A stretch of DNA of 64,000 nt from Peptoniphilus mikwangii (GTDB lineage Bacteria > Bacillota > Clostridia > Tissierellales > Peptoniphilaceae): assembly GCF_000468535.1 (NCBI RefSeq), contig NZ_AUQY01000005.1, forward strand, positions 267,343-331,342. The letters are read 5' to 3'. Of this stretch, positions 39,914 through 50,049 are shown piece by piece. Position 1 is the stretch's first letter; every line of letters begins with the position of its first letter. The position numbers and the translations under genes are program-made. The notes beneath the pieces were generated by a model. That model was given only the letters and a program-made list of their open reading frames with translations. It was not told the DNA's origin and did no database searches.

Positions 39914-40984
39914 ATGGATAAGAAAAATATATATGATGATTCTTTAAATGCTATTAACAATTTTATAGAGAGTAAAGATTTTGAAAAGATTAAAAATGTG
40001 ATTTCCGATACTTTTAATTTTACGCTTGATGAAATTTCATCGGCTATAAATAAAAATAGAAAAAACAGAAACAATGCTGCAGGTGCTATGTTAAAACCTG
40101 TTGAAAATGCCGCTCTTGTTGAGCAAAAACCTAAAGAGGAGAAAAAGGCTTTAGGTAATTTGAGGTTTTGGAAGTTTTTATTCGGACTTCACATAGTTTT
40201 AAGTTTGATTTTTATTCCGATTGCTTTAAGTGATGCAGATGCAAAAATTGTATTTTTTTATATGGTTCCGGTACTTATAGGAAGTTTTTTCGGTATTAAA
40301 AAGTCAAAAAATACTTATGAGAAGATGGTGAGATTTAAAAAATATTTAAGAGAATTTGGTTCGTCAACTGTTGTAACTATTTCGGACTTGACATTTGCCG
40401 TAAATGAAAGTAAGGATCTTGTAGTAAGCGATTTGAAAGAATTTGTTAAAAAAGATTATTTTAAACAGGGCAGACTTGTGGAAAATGAATCGATTTTTAT
40501 ACTTGATAAGAAAACTTATGATGAATATAAACAGTACTCTTTAAATTATGAATCAAAACCTGAAATGGAGAGTGCAAATGTTGAAAATGAATGCATAGCT
40601 CAGCTTATAAGTTATGAAAATTCTCTTAAAGAACCTGTAAAGACTAAGGTAAAAGAGCTTTTGCTCATTGTTCAAAAAATATTTGAGGATGTAAAAAATA
40701 ATCCTGAGGATAAAAGTTCTATTGATAAATTTATGGTTTATTATTTGCCGACTACTTTAAAGCTTTTGGGAGAATATAAATCTCTTCAATCTAATGTTTC
40801 AGAACTTGAAAATACGAGAATTGCAATGAATGAAATTGAGGAATCGCTTGATATTATAATAGAATCTTTTAAAAAGCTGTTAAATAATATGTATGAAGAT
40901 AATGTAATTGACATAAAGACGGACATATCCGTTTTAAAGACTATGCTTAAGCAAGAAGGACTGCTTAATGACGACTTTAAATGA
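39914..40984 (+). CDS. XpaC-like protein
   Basis: 356 residues. Soluble, charged N-terminal third; two adjacent hydrophobic segments (about 93-112 and 114-130, FGLHIVLSLIFIPIALSD ... FFYMVPVLIGSFFGI); then a long, alpha-helical C-terminal region (YYLPTTLKLLGEYKSL) characteristic of XpaC, a family first linked to hydrolysis of an X-phosphate dye. Forms an operon with telA, as in Bacillus. Role probably in envelope or ion stress resistance; actual activity unknown. SD GAGGAG. Confidence 0.83.
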   Translation: MDKKNIYDDSLNAINNFIESKDFEKIKNVISDTFNFTLDEISSAINKNRKNRNNAAGAMLKPVENAALVEQKPKEEKKALGNLRFWKFLFGLHIVLSLIFIPIALSDADAKIVFFYMVPVLIGSFFGIKKSKNTYEKMVRFKKYLREFGSSTVVTISDLTFAVNESKDLVVSDLKEFVKKDYFKQGRLVENESIFILDKKTYDEYKQYSLNYESKPEMESANVENECIAQLISYENSLKEPVKTKVKELLLIVQKIFEDVKNNPEDKSSIDKFMVYYLPTTLKLLGEYKSLQSNVSELENTRIAMNEIEESLDIIIESFKKLLNNMYEDNVIDIKTDISVLKTMLKQEGLLNDDFK

Positions 40985-40994
40985 GGAGTAGGCT

Positions 40995-42131
40995 ATGAAA
41001 AATAATGAAAATAAAATTGAACTTGTTTTAGATTATGAGAATGTGGAGGAAGAAACTTCTAAGGAAATTGAAAAGTTAAGTGAGCTTGAAGATAAAAAAG
41101 AGCTGATATTATCCGAGGAGGAGGAAAGACAAATTGACGAATTTGCACAGAAGATTGACATAACAAATTCGAATTTAGTTCTTCAATACGGAGCGGGTGC
41201 TCAAAGTAAAATAGCAAGCTTTTCTGAAAAAACTTTGGATAAGGTAAAAACAAAAGATTTGGAAGAGGTTGGAGATTTACTCACAGGAGTTGTAACAGAG
41301 CTTAAGAATTTTGATGTAGATGAAGAATCAAAGGGGCTAACTGCATTTTTTAAAAAGACCGTAAACAAGACGGCTGCTCTAAAAACAAAATATTCAAAGG
41401 TTGAAACTAATGTAGAGTTAATTAAAAAGGCACTTGAAGATCATCAGCTTCAACTTTTAAAAGATATTGCAACTTTAGATCAAATGTATGATTTAAACAG
41501 AGACTATTTTAAAGAACTTTCCATGTATGTTGAAGCCGGAAAGAAAAAACTTTCTATGGCAAGAAATATTGAACTTCCTAAACTTGAAGAGAATGCAAAA
41601 GTTTCAAACCTTCCGGTAGATGCACAACGTGTAAATGATTATGAAAATATGATTAGCAGATTTGAAAAGAAAATTCATGATCTTGAGCTTACAAAGATGA
41701 TTAGTTTACAAATGGCACCTCAAATCAGAATGGTTCAGTCGTCAAATACTGTTATGGTTGAAAAAATTCAATCTACGATAGTAAATACAATACCTCTTTG
41801 GAAATCTCAAATGGTTCTTGGACTTGGAGCGGCTCATTCTATGCAAGCCGCAAAGACTCAAAAAGAGGTAACCGATTTTACAAATGATTTACTTCGCAAG
41901 AATGCTGAAAAGTTGAAGATGAGTACTATTGAAACAGCTTGTGCATCTGAAAGAGGAATTGTAGATATAGATACAATTAAAAATACTAATGAAAAACTTA
42001 TAGAGGCTCTTACTGAAGTTAGAAGGATACAAATTGAAGGAAGGAAAAAGAGAGACTTAGCTTCAATTGAACTTGCTGCGATAGAAGAAAATTTAAAAAA
42101 TTCTCTTATGAATATTGCGAAAGAGAACTAA
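40995..42131 (+). CDS. TelA/YaaN family toxic anion resistance protein
   Basis: 378 residues, mostly coiled-coil. Recognised by NLVLQYGAGAQSKIASFSEKTLDKVKTKDLEEVGDLL, typical of TelA/KlaA/YaaN, linked to tellurite and to envelope-antibiotic tolerance. SD overlaps the xpaC stop (TGAGGAG). It and xpaC interrupt the usual jag-mnmE order. Confidence 0.87.
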   Translation: MKNNENKIELVLDYENVEEETSKEIEKLSELEDKKELILSEEEERQIDEFAQKIDITNSNLVLQYGAGAQSKIASFSEKTLDKVKTKDLEEVGDLLTGVVTELKNFDVDEESKGLTAFFKKTVNKTAALKTKYSKVETNVELIKKALEDHQLQLLKDIATLDQMYDLNRDYFKELSMYVEAGKKKLSMARNIELPKLEENAKVSNLPVDAQRVNDYENMISRFEKKIHDLELTKMISLQMAPQIRMVQSSNTVMVEKIQSTIVNTIPLWKSQMVLGLGAAHSMQAAKTQKEVTDFTNDLLRKNAEKLKMSTIETACASERGIVDIDTIKNTNEKLIEALTEVRRIQIEGRKKRDLASIELAAIEENLKNSLMNIAKEN

Positions 42132-42177
42132 ATATTGAAAAATCGGATTAATTTTTGTGAATAGATTTAAAGCATGA

Positions 42178-42228
42178 GCGGATAAATTTACTTATTTTTT
42201 AATATAAGTTGTTTATCCACTATTTTTT
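42178..42228 (+). terminator. Terminator after telA
   Basis: Outer stem GGATAAA/TTTATCC (with a C-A mismatch then G-C) plus inner ACTTAT/ATAAGT, followed by TATTTTTTT. The stem includes a near-DnaA-box (TTATCCACT). Confidence 0.7.
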
Positions 42229-42318
42229 TGAAAAAACTTTTTAAAAATCGTATCCAACTATGGAAAATTACTTGATTTTAGTATATTATAATAGTTTGAA
42301 GTGAAAGATGGTGATTTT

Positions 42319-43695
42319 ATGATAACAGATACAATATCTGCAATTTCTACAGCTACAGGCGAAGCGGGAATAGGCATAGTAAGAATGAGCGGAGAGAATT
42401 CAATAGAAATTGCAAATTCTATTTTTGTCCCCATGGGATCTAAAACACTTATAGAAAGTGATAACAGGACTATGGTCTACGGACATATATATGATAATGA
42501 TAAGTTAATAGATGAAGTTTTAATTGTGAAGATGTTAATGCCGCATACTTATACCAGAGAAAATGTTGTTGAAATTTATTGTCATGGAGGAATAATTTCA
42601 GTTAGAAGAATTTTAGATTTGACTTTGGACAGAGGAGCAAGACTTGCAGAGCCGGGTGAGTTTACAAAGAGGGCGTTTTTGAATGGCAGACTTGATTTAG
42701 CACAAGCTGAGGCGGTAATAGATATAATAAAAAGTAAGTCGGATATTTCATATAACATGAGTTTAAGACAACTTGAGGGTTCTTTATCAGGAAGAATTGC
42801 CGATATAAGAGAGCGTGTTATGAAAATGACGGCATTAATTGTCGCAAATATAGATTTTCCTGAAGATGAAATTGTTGAGGCGACATACAGCTCACTTAGA
42901 GAAGATGCGGTACATGTAGTTGAAAGCTTAGATGAGTTAATTAAAAATTCAAACAGAGGTAAGCTTTTAAGAGATGGAATTAATACTGTAATACTCGGTA
43001 AACCGAATGTCGGTAAAAGTTCGTTGTTAAATGGACTTCTGAGAGATGAACGTGCGATAGTAACAGATATTCCCGGAACAACAAGAGATGTAATAACGGA
43101 TTTTGTAAATTTAGACGGAATACTCTTAAAGATTACAGATACCGCCGGAATAAGAGATACTGATGATACGGTTGAAAGAATAGGAGTTGACCTTGCAAAG
43201 AAGTCAATAGACGGAAGTGATTTGATAATTGCAATTTTTGATACTTCAAGACCATTTGATAATGACGACTATGAAATAATAAGACTGATAGAAAATAAGA
43301 AAAGTATTATTTTATTAAATAAATCTGATTTAGATAAAAAAGTAAGTAAAGATGATATAGAAGATTTAGTTAAAGATAGAGATTATCTTGATATATCTGT
43401 TGTTGGTGAAGGAGAAATTCTTAGAATAGAAGAGAAAATCAAAGAAATGTTCTTTGATGGGGAGATAAAAGAAAATTCTACGCTGTATGTAAATAATTTA
43501 AGACATATTAGAGCATTAAAGGCTGCAAAAGAGTCTATGGAATACGTTCTAAATGACATTGAAAATGAAATGTTTCTTGATTTATTGGAAGTTAATTTGG
43601 AGGATGTTCTTTCAAGTCTTGGAGAAATTACAGGAGAAACCTCTACGGAAGATGTTCTCGACAAAGTATTTAGTGAATTTTGTATAGGAAAGTAG
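42319..43695 (+). CDS. mnmE: tRNA modification GTPase MnmE
   Basis: 458 residues. N-terminal tetrahydrofolate-binding domain (ISTATGEAGIGIVRMSGE), helical domain, inserted G domain (GKPNVGKSSL, DIPGTTRD, NKSD) and the C-terminal CIGK whose Cys is conserved. With MnmG it makes the cmnm5 group on U34 of tRNA. The first ATG after GGTGATTT is at 42319; the GTG at 42301 lacks family similarity. Precedes mnmG by 6 bp. Confidence 0.96.
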   Translation: MITDTISAISTATGEAGIGIVRMSGENSIEIANSIFVPMGSKTLIESDNRTMVYGHIYDNDKLIDEVLIVKMLMPHTYTRENVVEIYCHGGIISVRRILDLTLDRGARLAEPGEFTKRAFLNGRLDLAQAEAVIDIIKSKSDISYNMSLRQLEGSLSGRIADIRERVMKMTALIVANIDFPEDEIVEATYSSLREDAVHVVESLDELIKNSNRGKLLRDGINTVILGKPNVGKSSLLNGLLRDERAIVTDIPGTTRDVITDFVNLDGILLKITDTAGIRDTDDTVERIGVDLAKKSIDGSDLIIAIFDTSRPFDNDDYEIIRLIENKKSIILLNKSDLDKKVSKDDIEDLVKDRDYLDISVVGEGEILRIEEKIKEMFFDGEIKENSTLYVNNLRHIRALKAAKESMEYVLNDIENEMFLDLLEVNLEDVLSSLGEITGETSTEDVLDKVFSEFCIGK

Positions 43696-43701
43696 GTATT
43701 T

Positions 43702-45597
43702 ATGGCAGAAATAAGACAATATATTGCCGGAGAATTTGATGTTGTAGTAATTGGTGCAGGTCATGCCGGTTGTGAAGCTGCTCTTGCCGCTGCAAGAATT
43801 GGACAAAAGACAGCGCTTCTTTGTATAAATTTGGACTCTATTGCAGCAATGAGTTGCAATCCAAATGTTGGAGGAACGGGAAAAGGACACTTAGTTCGTG
43901 AGATTGATGCACTTGGTGGAGAAATGGCACGAAATATAGACAGAACTTTTATTCAATCGAGAATGTTAAATACATCTAAAGGTCCGGCAGTACATTCCCT
44001 AAGAGCACAGGCTGATAAGAGAGCATATCATGACAGCATGAAAAGAGTTATTGAAAATCAGGAAAATTTGTATTTAAGAGAAGCTGAGGCTACTGAAATA
44101 GTAATTGAAAATAAAAGTGTCAAAGCTGTAATTACAAAAACAGGTGCAATTTATAATACAAAGACAGTTGTAATTGCAACAGGAACATATCTTAAGGGAA
44201 GAGTTTATATGGGAGAAGTAAATTATGCTTCAGGTCCACAAGGATTTCAACCTGCAAATGAACTTTCAAGTTCTCTTGAAAAAGAAGGACTTAACTTAAT
44301 GAGATTAAAGACAGGAACTCCTGCAAGAGTGCTGAGATCTTCTATTGATTTTTCAAATATGGAAGTACAATACGGAGATGAAAAGGTTGTTCCGTTTTCC
44401 TTCGATAACATAGATAAGGATATGAATACTCAGCAGGAAGTTTGTTATTTAACATATACAACAGAAGAATGTCATGAATTGATTAAAAAAAATATAAACA
44501 GATCTGCTTTATATCTTGGAGATATAGAGGGAGTAGGACCAAGATATTGTCCGTCAATAGAAGATAAAGTAATGAGATTTAGCGACAAGAATGCTCATCA
44601 AGTGTTTATTGAACCTGAAGGACTTACAACAGATGAGATGTATGTTCAGGGAGTTTCCTCTTCCCTACCTGAAGAGATTCAGCTTGAGCTTTATCACAAA
44701 ATAAAAGGACTTGAAAATTGTAGAATTATGAGATCGGCCTATGCGATAGAATATGATGCAATAGATGCGACAATTTTAAAACGTTCTTTGGAACACATGG
44801 AAATTGACGGAATGTTTTTTGCAGGGCAAATTAACGGTTCGTCCGGGTATGAAGAGGCGGCAGGTCAGGGACTTATCGCAGGTATAAATGCGGCGCTGAA
44901 GGTTCAGGGAAAAGAACCTTTAATATTAAATCGTTCAGAAGCGTATATCGGAGTTCTTATTGATGATTTAGTTACAAAGGGAACAAGAGAACCATATAGA
45001 ATGATGACTGCAAGAGCTGAATATAGACTTACTTTAAGACAGGATAATGCAGATTTAAGACTTACTCAAAAGGGATATGATATTGGACTTGTTAAACAGG
45101 ATAAATATGACAGATATGTATATCGAAAAGAAAATATCGAAAAAGAATTAGAGAGACTTAGAGAAATTAAAGTAAATCCTACAGAGGAAAATAATAGAAT
45201 ACTTGAAGAACTTGGATCTGTACCTTTAAAAAACACAGTCAGTTTAGCAGAATTAATTAGAAGACCGGAACTTAATTATAAACTTGTAAATATATTTGAT
45301 AAAGAAAGAGTTCAAATTAGAGATGATATAATAGAAGAAGTTGAAATTGAAATAAAATATGAAGGCTATATCAAGAAACAACAAATTCAAATTAATCAAT
45401 TTAAAAAACTTGAAAGCAGAAAGCTTGACATTAATTTAGATTATTCAAAAATTGACGGATTAAGACTTGAAGCCAGAGAAAAACTTTCACTTATAAAGCC
45501 TGAGTCAATAGGACAAGCTTCAAGAATTACAGGAGTTTCCCCTGCTGATATAAATGTTCTGTTAATTTATTTAGAACAGCTTAGGAGAATGAAATGA
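43702..45597 (+). CDS. mnmG: tRNA modification enzyme MnmG (GidA)
   Basis: 631 residues. FAD-binding N terminus [18 protein letters not shown], the [19 protein letters not shown] and [18 protein letters not shown] segments and C-terminal helical domain with [16 protein letters not shown]-like ([17 protein letters not shown]). Works with MnmE on tRNA wobble uridine. Overlaps rsmG by 4 bp. Confidence 0.97.
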   Translation: MAEIRQYIAGEFDVVVIGAGHAGCEAALAAARIGQKTALLCINLDSIAAMSCNPNVGGTGKGHLVREIDALGGEMARNIDRTFIQSRMLNTSKGPAVHSLRAQADKRAYHDSMKRVIENQENLYLREAEATEIVIENKSVKAVITKTGAIYNTKTVVIATGTYLKGRVYMGEVNYASGPQGFQPANELSSSLEKEGLNLMRLKTGTPARVLRSSIDFSNMEVQYGDEKVVPFSFDNIDKDMNTQQEVCYLTYTTEECHELIKKNINRSALYLGDIEGVGPRYCPSIEDKVMRFSDKNAHQVFIEPEGLTTDEMYVQGVSSSLPEEIQLELYHKIKGLENCRIMRSAYAIEYDAIDATILKRSLEHMEIDGMFFAGQINGSSGYEEAAGQGLIAGINAALKVQGKEPLILNRSEAYIGVLIDDLVTKGTREPYRMMTARAEYRLTLRQDNADLRLTQKGYDIGLVKQDKYDRYVYRKENIEKELERLREIKVNPTEENNRILEELGSVPLKNTVSLAELIRRPELNYKLVNIFDKERVQIRDDIIEEVEIEIKYEGYIKKQQIQINQFKKLESRKLDINLDYSKIDGLRLEAREKLSLIKPESIGQASRITGVSPADINVLLIYLEQLRRMK

Positions 45598-46292
45598 ATT
45601 TAAAAAATCGAATTGAAGAATTTGGATTAAAAACAGATTGTTTAGAAAAGCTTGAAAAATATAGAGAACTTTTGCTGTCATGGAATGATAAAATGAACCT
45701 TACTGCAATAACAGAAGAAGATGAAGTAAATATAAAACATTTTTTAGATTCCCTTTCTCTGTTTAAAACAAATTACTTTGATGGAAGTAAATCTGTTATA
45801 GATATTGGAACAGGAGCAGGATTTCCGGGAATTGTTCTTAAAATTTACAATGAAGATTTAAATATAACATTATTTGATTCATTAAATAAAAGACTTCTGT
45901 TTTTAAATGATGTGATTGAAAGATTAAAATTAAAAGATATTTATACATTGCATGGCAGAGCTGAAGAATTCGGAAGAAAAGATACTCATAGAGAGTGTTA
46001 TGATATTGCAGTATCAAGAGCAGTTGCAAATTTAACTACATTGCTTGAATATGATCTTCCGTTTGTAAAAGTTGGAGGACATTTCATTGCAATGAAAGGG
46101 CCTGAATATGAAGAAGAGCTTAAAAATTCAAAAACAGCTATTGAGATATTGGGAGGAAAATTAAAAGAAGTAATTCAAATAAAACTTCCGTCAGAAATTA
46201 CGCACTACCTCATAGTCATTGAGAAGATAAAAGAAACTCCGAAAAAATATCCAAGAGCCGGAGGCAAACCTAAAAACAACCCGATAAGATAA
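45594..46292 (+). CDS. rsmG: 16S rRNA m7G methyltransferase RsmG (GidB)
   Basis: 232 residues. SAM-binding motif [37 protein letters not shown]-like segment ([15 protein letters not shown]) and KG PEYEEEL. Methylates G527 of 16S RNA; loss gives low-level streptomycin resistance in other bacteria. Last gene of the mnmE-mnmG-rsmG unit; the first parS-like hairpin lies 6 bp after the stop. Confidence 0.96.
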   Translation: MNLKNRIEEFGLKTDCLEKLEKYRELLLSWNDKMNLTAITEEDEVNIKHFLDSLSLFKTNYFDGSKSVIDIGTGAGFPGIVLKIYNEDLNITLFDSLNKRLLFLNDVIERLKLKDIYTLHGRAEEFGRKDTHRECYDIAVSRAVANLTTLLEYDLPFVKVGGHFIAMKGPEYEEELKNSKTAIEILGGKLKEVIQIKLPSEITHYLIVIEKIKETPKKYPRAGGKPKNNPIR

Positions 46293-46297
46293 AATTT

Positions 46298-46323
46298 GAA
46301 TGCTCCACGTGGAGCATTCTTTT
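46298..46323. promoter_or_regulatory. parS-like palindrome 1 in a terminator-type hairpin
   Basis: TGCTCCACGTGGAGCA at 46301-46316 shares the CACGTG core and symmetry of the Firmicute parS consensus (TGTTTCACGTGAAACA) but with changed half-site bases. It is extended to a perfect 22-bp palindrome (46298-46319) and followed by TTTT, so it may double as the rsmG terminator. About 1.2 kb upstream of parA. Confidence 0.65.
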
Positions 46324-46369
46324 ATATAATGGCTGAAATAAGCCATATAATTTTAAATTTGGAGGAACT

Positions 46370-46678
46370 ATGGAAAGAGAAAGACTTATAAAAATAGTTG
46401 AAGAATTAAAGTTAAGGCTTGGTATAAAACTTGGAGTAAATCCGGACACAAAAGAAGAAGGCATAAAAATTGAAGCGGTTCCTTCAACTTATGATATAGA
46501 GTTTATAGAAAATAATAGAGAACAAATAATAGACATATTAAAAAATGAATATGGAGAGATTGAAATTACAGTAAAGCTTGAGAAGAATGACTATAAAAAA
46601 CTATCTGAAGAAGCTAAGAAAAATATTTTAACTGTTGAAGATTATGTGAAGAAAATAATTTTTGACAAAATAAGATAG
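46370..46678 (+). CDS. Hypothetical small acidic/basic protein
   Basis: 102 residues, highly charged, predicted alpha/beta (LIKIVEELKLRLGIKLGV; YGEIEITVKLEKNDYKKL). Good SD (GGAGG, four bases from ATG). I recognise no family. It sits alone between the two parS-like palindromes and upstream of a methyltransferase gene. Confidence 0.7.
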   Translation: MERERLIKIVEELKLRLGIKLGVNPDTKEEGIKIEAVPSTYDIEFIENNREQIIDILKNEYGEIEITVKLEKNDYKKLSEEAKKNILTVEDYVKKIIFDKIR

Positions 46679-46748
46679 TATATTACAGATAAATTTTAGA
46701 AAAACAAGTTTATTTTTTAATGTATTCTATCTTTAAGAGGTGATTTAG

Positions 46749-47354
46749 ATGCTAAGGTCATTTTTTGACAATACGAGAAAACCGAAAGATAATTTTTGGG
46801 GAAGATTTATGTTAAATGGAATGAATAAGGGACATAACAAGTTAGCACTTTGGGGAATATCTTTTTTAAAAATTGAAAAAACGGATAATATATTGGATAT
46901 AGGATGTGGAGGCGGAAAAAATATAGAAAATTTTCTTGCAAGAACAGATGCAAATGTATACGGAGTTGATTATTCTGAAGCGAGCGTTAAAGCATCATCT
47001 CAGTTAAATAAAAAAGCGGTTGAAAGCGGAAGAACAAAAGTATTTCATGCAAGTGTAGAGAAACTCCCGTTTGATGATGAAAGTTTTGAAATAGCATCGG
47101 CATTTGAAACAATATATTTCTGGCCAAATCCCATAGAAAATTTTAAAGAAGTAAGAAGAATCTTAAAGCCTAACGGTAAATTCTTAATTGTAAATGAAAT
47201 GAATGAATCTGATGAAAATAGTTTCTGGGAAAAAATTATTGAAATGAAAGTATACAGTTCAAAAGAGATCACAAACTTTTTAGAGATTGCAGGTTTTAAA
47301 ATATTGGAGTTTAACGAGAAAGGAAAAAATATTTCAATAATAGCACAAAAATGA
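46749..47354 (+). CDS. Class I SAM-dependent methyltransferase
   Basis: 201 residues. Motif I ILDIGCGGGKNI, GVDYSEASVKAS, motif around VEKLPFDDESFEIASAFETIYFWPN and LKPNGKFLIVNEM are a UbiE/Mtase-11-like Rossmann methyltransferase. Substrate unknown. Lies between the parS-like palindromes; its 3' end is 9 bp before the second, 34-bp palindrome, which would terminate it. Confidence 0.88.
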   Translation: MLRSFFDNTRKPKDNFWGRFMLNGMNKGHNKLALWGISFLKIEKTDNILDIGCGGGKNIENFLARTDANVYGVDYSEASVKASSQLNKKAVESGRTKVFHASVEKLPFDDESFEIASAFETIYFWPNPIENFKEVRRILKPNGKFLIVNEMNESDENSFWEKIIEMKVYSSKEITNFLEIAGFKILEFNEKGKNISIIAQK

Positions 47355-47362
47355 AAACAGCC

Positions 47363-47396
47363 AATATAAAATGCTCCACGTGGAGCATTTTATATT
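47363..47396. promoter_or_regulatory. parS-like palindrome 2, 34-bp perfect hairpin
   Basis: The same 16-mer TGCTCCACGTGGAGCA at 47372-47387 is extended on both sides (AATATAAAA / TTTTATATT) to a perfect 34-bp palindrome, about 150 bp upstream of parA. Its core and the sequence match the first copy exactly, whereas flanks differ. Confidence 0.65.
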
Positions 47397-47548
47397 ATAC
47401 GGGCTAAATTTAGGCATTTAAAAAATTATTTTAAATTTAAAAGATTTAAAATAATTTTTATAAAAAATCAAATATTATAATTTTTTATAAAGAAGAAAAT
47501 TATAATATGTAGTATAATTATATTAATAAAAATAAATTAGGAGGTACC

Positions 47549-48301
47549 ATGGCAAAAGTTATAACAATTTTTAATCAAAAAGGTGGAGTTGGAAAGACAA
47601 CGACTGTTATAAATCTTTCTGCAGCACTTGCAAAACAAAAAAAGAAAATTTTAGTGGTTGACATGGATCCTCAAGCTAATGCTACAAGTGGAATTGAACA
47701 TCAGGAAATCACTAAAAATGTGTATGATTTGCTAATAAATGAAAGTGTGGATGTAATAGTGCCTACATCAATTAAAAATTTAAGTTTAATTGCTTCAAGT
47801 TCTGAACTTGCAGGAGTTGAAATTGAGCTTTCAAATAGAGAAAATTGGCAATACACTTTAAAAAATATTTTAGATAAGATCAAAGAGGATTATGATTTTA
47901 TAATAATAGACTCTCCCCCATCACTTGGAATACTTTCCATGATGGCTCTTGTTGCATCAGATAGTATACTTATTCCGGTACAAACTGAATATTATGCACT
48001 TGAAGGTGTTGGGCAGCTTATGAATACTATCACATTTGTAAAAGAAAATTTCAATCGCAATTTAAAAATAGAGGGTGTTATACTTTGTATGTATGACAGC
48101 AGAACAAATTTGTCGGTTCAAGTGAGCGATGAGGTAAGAGGATTTTTTGGAGAAATTGTATATAAAACTACAATCCCAAGAAACGTAAGACTTGCCGAAG
48201 CTCCGAGTTTTGGAGTAAGTATTTTTGAATATGACAGATTTTCAAAAGGAGCAAGAGCATATTCAAAGCTTGCTAAAGAATTTTTAAAGGCGAACAGTTA
48301 G
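47549..48301 (+). CDS. parA: ParA-family ATPase (Soj-like)
   Basis: 250 residues, deviant Walker A KGGVGKTTTVINLS, Walker B IDSPPSLG and DMDPQANAT. Chromosome-partition ATPase acting with ParB; also tunes DnaA in related bacteria. Start ATG has AGGAGG four bases upstream. Precedes parB by 8 bp. Confidence 0.95.
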   Translation: MAKVITIFNQKGGVGKTTTVINLSAALAKQKKKILVVDMDPQANATSGIEHQEITKNVYDLLINESVDVIVPTSIKNLSLIASSSELAGVEIELSNRENWQYTLKNILDKIKEDYDFIIIDSPPSLGILSMMALVASDSILIPVQTEYYALEGVGQLMNTITFVKENFNRNLKIEGVILCMYDSRTNLSVQVSDEVRGFFGEIVYKTTIPRNVRLAEAPSFGVSIFEYDRFSKGARAYSKLAKEFLKANS

Positions 48302-48309
48302 GAGAATAT

Positions 48310-49158
48310 ATGGTGAAAAAAGGCGGATTAGGAAGAGGAATTAACAGCTTTATTAAAGATACTAATGCTGTTGAAAGACTTCTTAGACAAGATGATGAGA
48401 AAGAATTAAAGAGCATTTTAATTGATGATATAGTTGCAAATGAAAAACAGGCTCGAAAAAAGTTTAGTGAAGAGGCACTAAATGAACTTGCTAAATCTAT
48501 TGAAGAGTTTGGAATAATTCAGCCGATAGTTCTTAGAAAGACTCAGGATAAATATATGATAATAGCCGGAGAAAGAAGATATAGAGCTGCAAAAATTGCA
48601 GGATTAAAAGAAGTTCCGGCAGTAATAAAAGAAATATCGGAGCAGGAAGCTGACAAAATTTCACTGATTGAGAATGTTCAGAGAATTGATTTAAATCCAA
48701 TAGAAGAAGCAATAGGATATAAAAATGTAATAGAGCAATATAATTTGACACAAGAGGAGCTTGCACAGGCTCTTGGAAAGAGCAGACAATATATAGGAAA
48801 TACAATAAGACTTTTAAAACTTGATGAGAGAGTAATGGATTTTGTATATAAGGGACTTTTGACACCATCTCACGCTAAACTTTTGCTTGCAATTAAAGAC
48901 AAGAACCAGCAGTATAAAGAGGCAAAAAGAATAGTTAGACTTGGCAATACGGTAAAAGAAACAACATTGATATTTAAGAGTCCGGCGACTGTTCCGAATG
49001 ATATATATAAAGAGCAGGCAATTAGAGATTTATCCAGTCTTCTCGGAACAAAAGTCAGCCTTAAAGGAAAAGGTAAGGTAAAAAAAATAGAAATAGAATA
49101 TTATAGCGACGAAGATCTTTTGAGAATTTGTGAAGCTATTTTGGGAAGTGATGAATGA
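48310..49158 (+). CDS. parB: ParB-family DNA-binding protein (Spo0J-like)
   Basis: 282 residues. N-terminal ParA-interacting KGGLGRGINSFI, CTPase/sulfiredoxin-like domain with GERRYRAAKIAGL and ENVQRIDLNPIEEA, HTH region (LTQEELAQALGKSRQYIGNTIRLLKL) and C-terminal dimer domain. Its HTH should recognise the parS-like palindromes upstream. TGA overlaps the ATG of the next gene (ATGA). No separate Noc homologue seen. Confidence 0.95.
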   Translation: MVKKGGLGRGINSFIKDTNAVERLLRQDDEKELKSILIDDIVANEKQARKKFSEEALNELAKSIEEFGIIQPIVLRKTQDKYMIIAGERRYRAAKIAGLKEVPAVIKEISEQEADKISLIENVQRIDLNPIEEAIGYKNVIEQYNLTQEELAQALGKSRQYIGNTIRLLKLDERVMDFVYKGLLTPSHAKLLLAIKDKNQQYKEAKRIVRLGNTVKETTLIFKSPATVPNDIYKEQAIRDLSSLLGTKVSLKGKGKVKKIEIEYYSDEDLLRICEAILGSDE

Positions 49159-50039
49159 TGCGATATTTTAATATGTACTTGGCAAATGCATTTACAAACA
49201 AGGCATTTAATGGAAATGCTACAGGAGTTGTAATATCCGGAGAAAAGATGACTGATGAGGAAATGCAAAATACTGCAAGAGATTTGAATTTATCAGAAAC
49301 GGTTTTTATAAACAGAATAGATGTTGGAGAATATTATACAAGATTTTTCACACCTAATAGAGAAATAGATTTGTGCGGTCATGCGACAATAGCAACATTT
49401 TATTCCATTTGTGAGAATGAATATATAATACCGATAGAAAACGGAATTAATAAGATAATTCAACATACAAAGTATGGAAAAATTCCGGTCGAGCTTGAAT
49501 ATGAAGATGGAAAAATAAAAAATGTATATATGCTTTTGAAAACAAAAGAAATCGAAAAAACTATTACAAATGAAGAAATAGCAGACGCTCTAAATATATC
49601 AATAGATGAAATAGGCATTGGTGAAGTAAAATTAGAGCCGAAAAAAATAACTACCGGTAGTTATGATATAGTAGTACCACTAAAATCAGTACATGCTATT
49701 GAAAAATTAAATCCCAACTTTGAAAAGATAAAAGAACTTTCAGAAAGGGAAAAGGTGATAAGTTTTCAGGTATTTGCACTTGAAGATAATAGTAATGTAA
49801 GACAAAGAACATTCTCTCCTTCAATTGATGTAAATGAGGAAGCAGGTTCAGGTACATCAACAGGAGCTACACTATATTATATAAATAAAAATTATTCAAG
49901 TGAAATAACACAAATAACATCAATGCAAGGAATAGAATTAAATAGAAAATCAGTTTTAACGGCAAAATTGAAAGATGAAGATACGGTTCGTGTAGGTGGC
50001 AGAGCATTTGTATTTATGAATGGAGTATTAACTATTTAG
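49155..50039 (+). CDS. PhzF-family isomerase-like protein
   Basis: 294 residues. Two-domain diaminopimelate-epimerase-like fold typical of PhzF: YLANAFTNKAFNGNATGVV, NLSETVFIN with the catalytic-type Glu, GHATIATFY, RTFSPSIDVNEEAGSGTSTGA. Actual substrate unknown; the family name does not imply phenazine synthesis here. Start overlaps parB stop. Confidence 0.9.
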   Translation: MMRYFNMYLANAFTNKAFNGNATGVVISGEKMTDEEMQNTARDLNLSETVFINRIDVGEYYTRFFTPNREIDLCGHATIATFYSICENEYIIPIENGINKIIQHTKYGKIPVELEYEDGKIKNVYMLLKTKEIEKTITNEEIADALNISIDEIGIGEVKLEPKKITTGSYDIVVPLKSVHAIEKLNPNFEKIKELSEREKVISFQVFALEDNSNVRQRTFSPSIDVNEEAGSGTSTGATLYYINKNYSSEITQITSMQGIELNRKSVLTAKLKDEDTVRVGGRAFVFMNGVLTI

Positions 50040-50049
50040 GAGTGATATT

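Noticed and set aside
42213-42221. DnaA box in the telA terminator (TTATCCACT)
   Set aside because: A single near-match, 6 kb from the origin cluster and part of a terminator stem, so probably coincidental.
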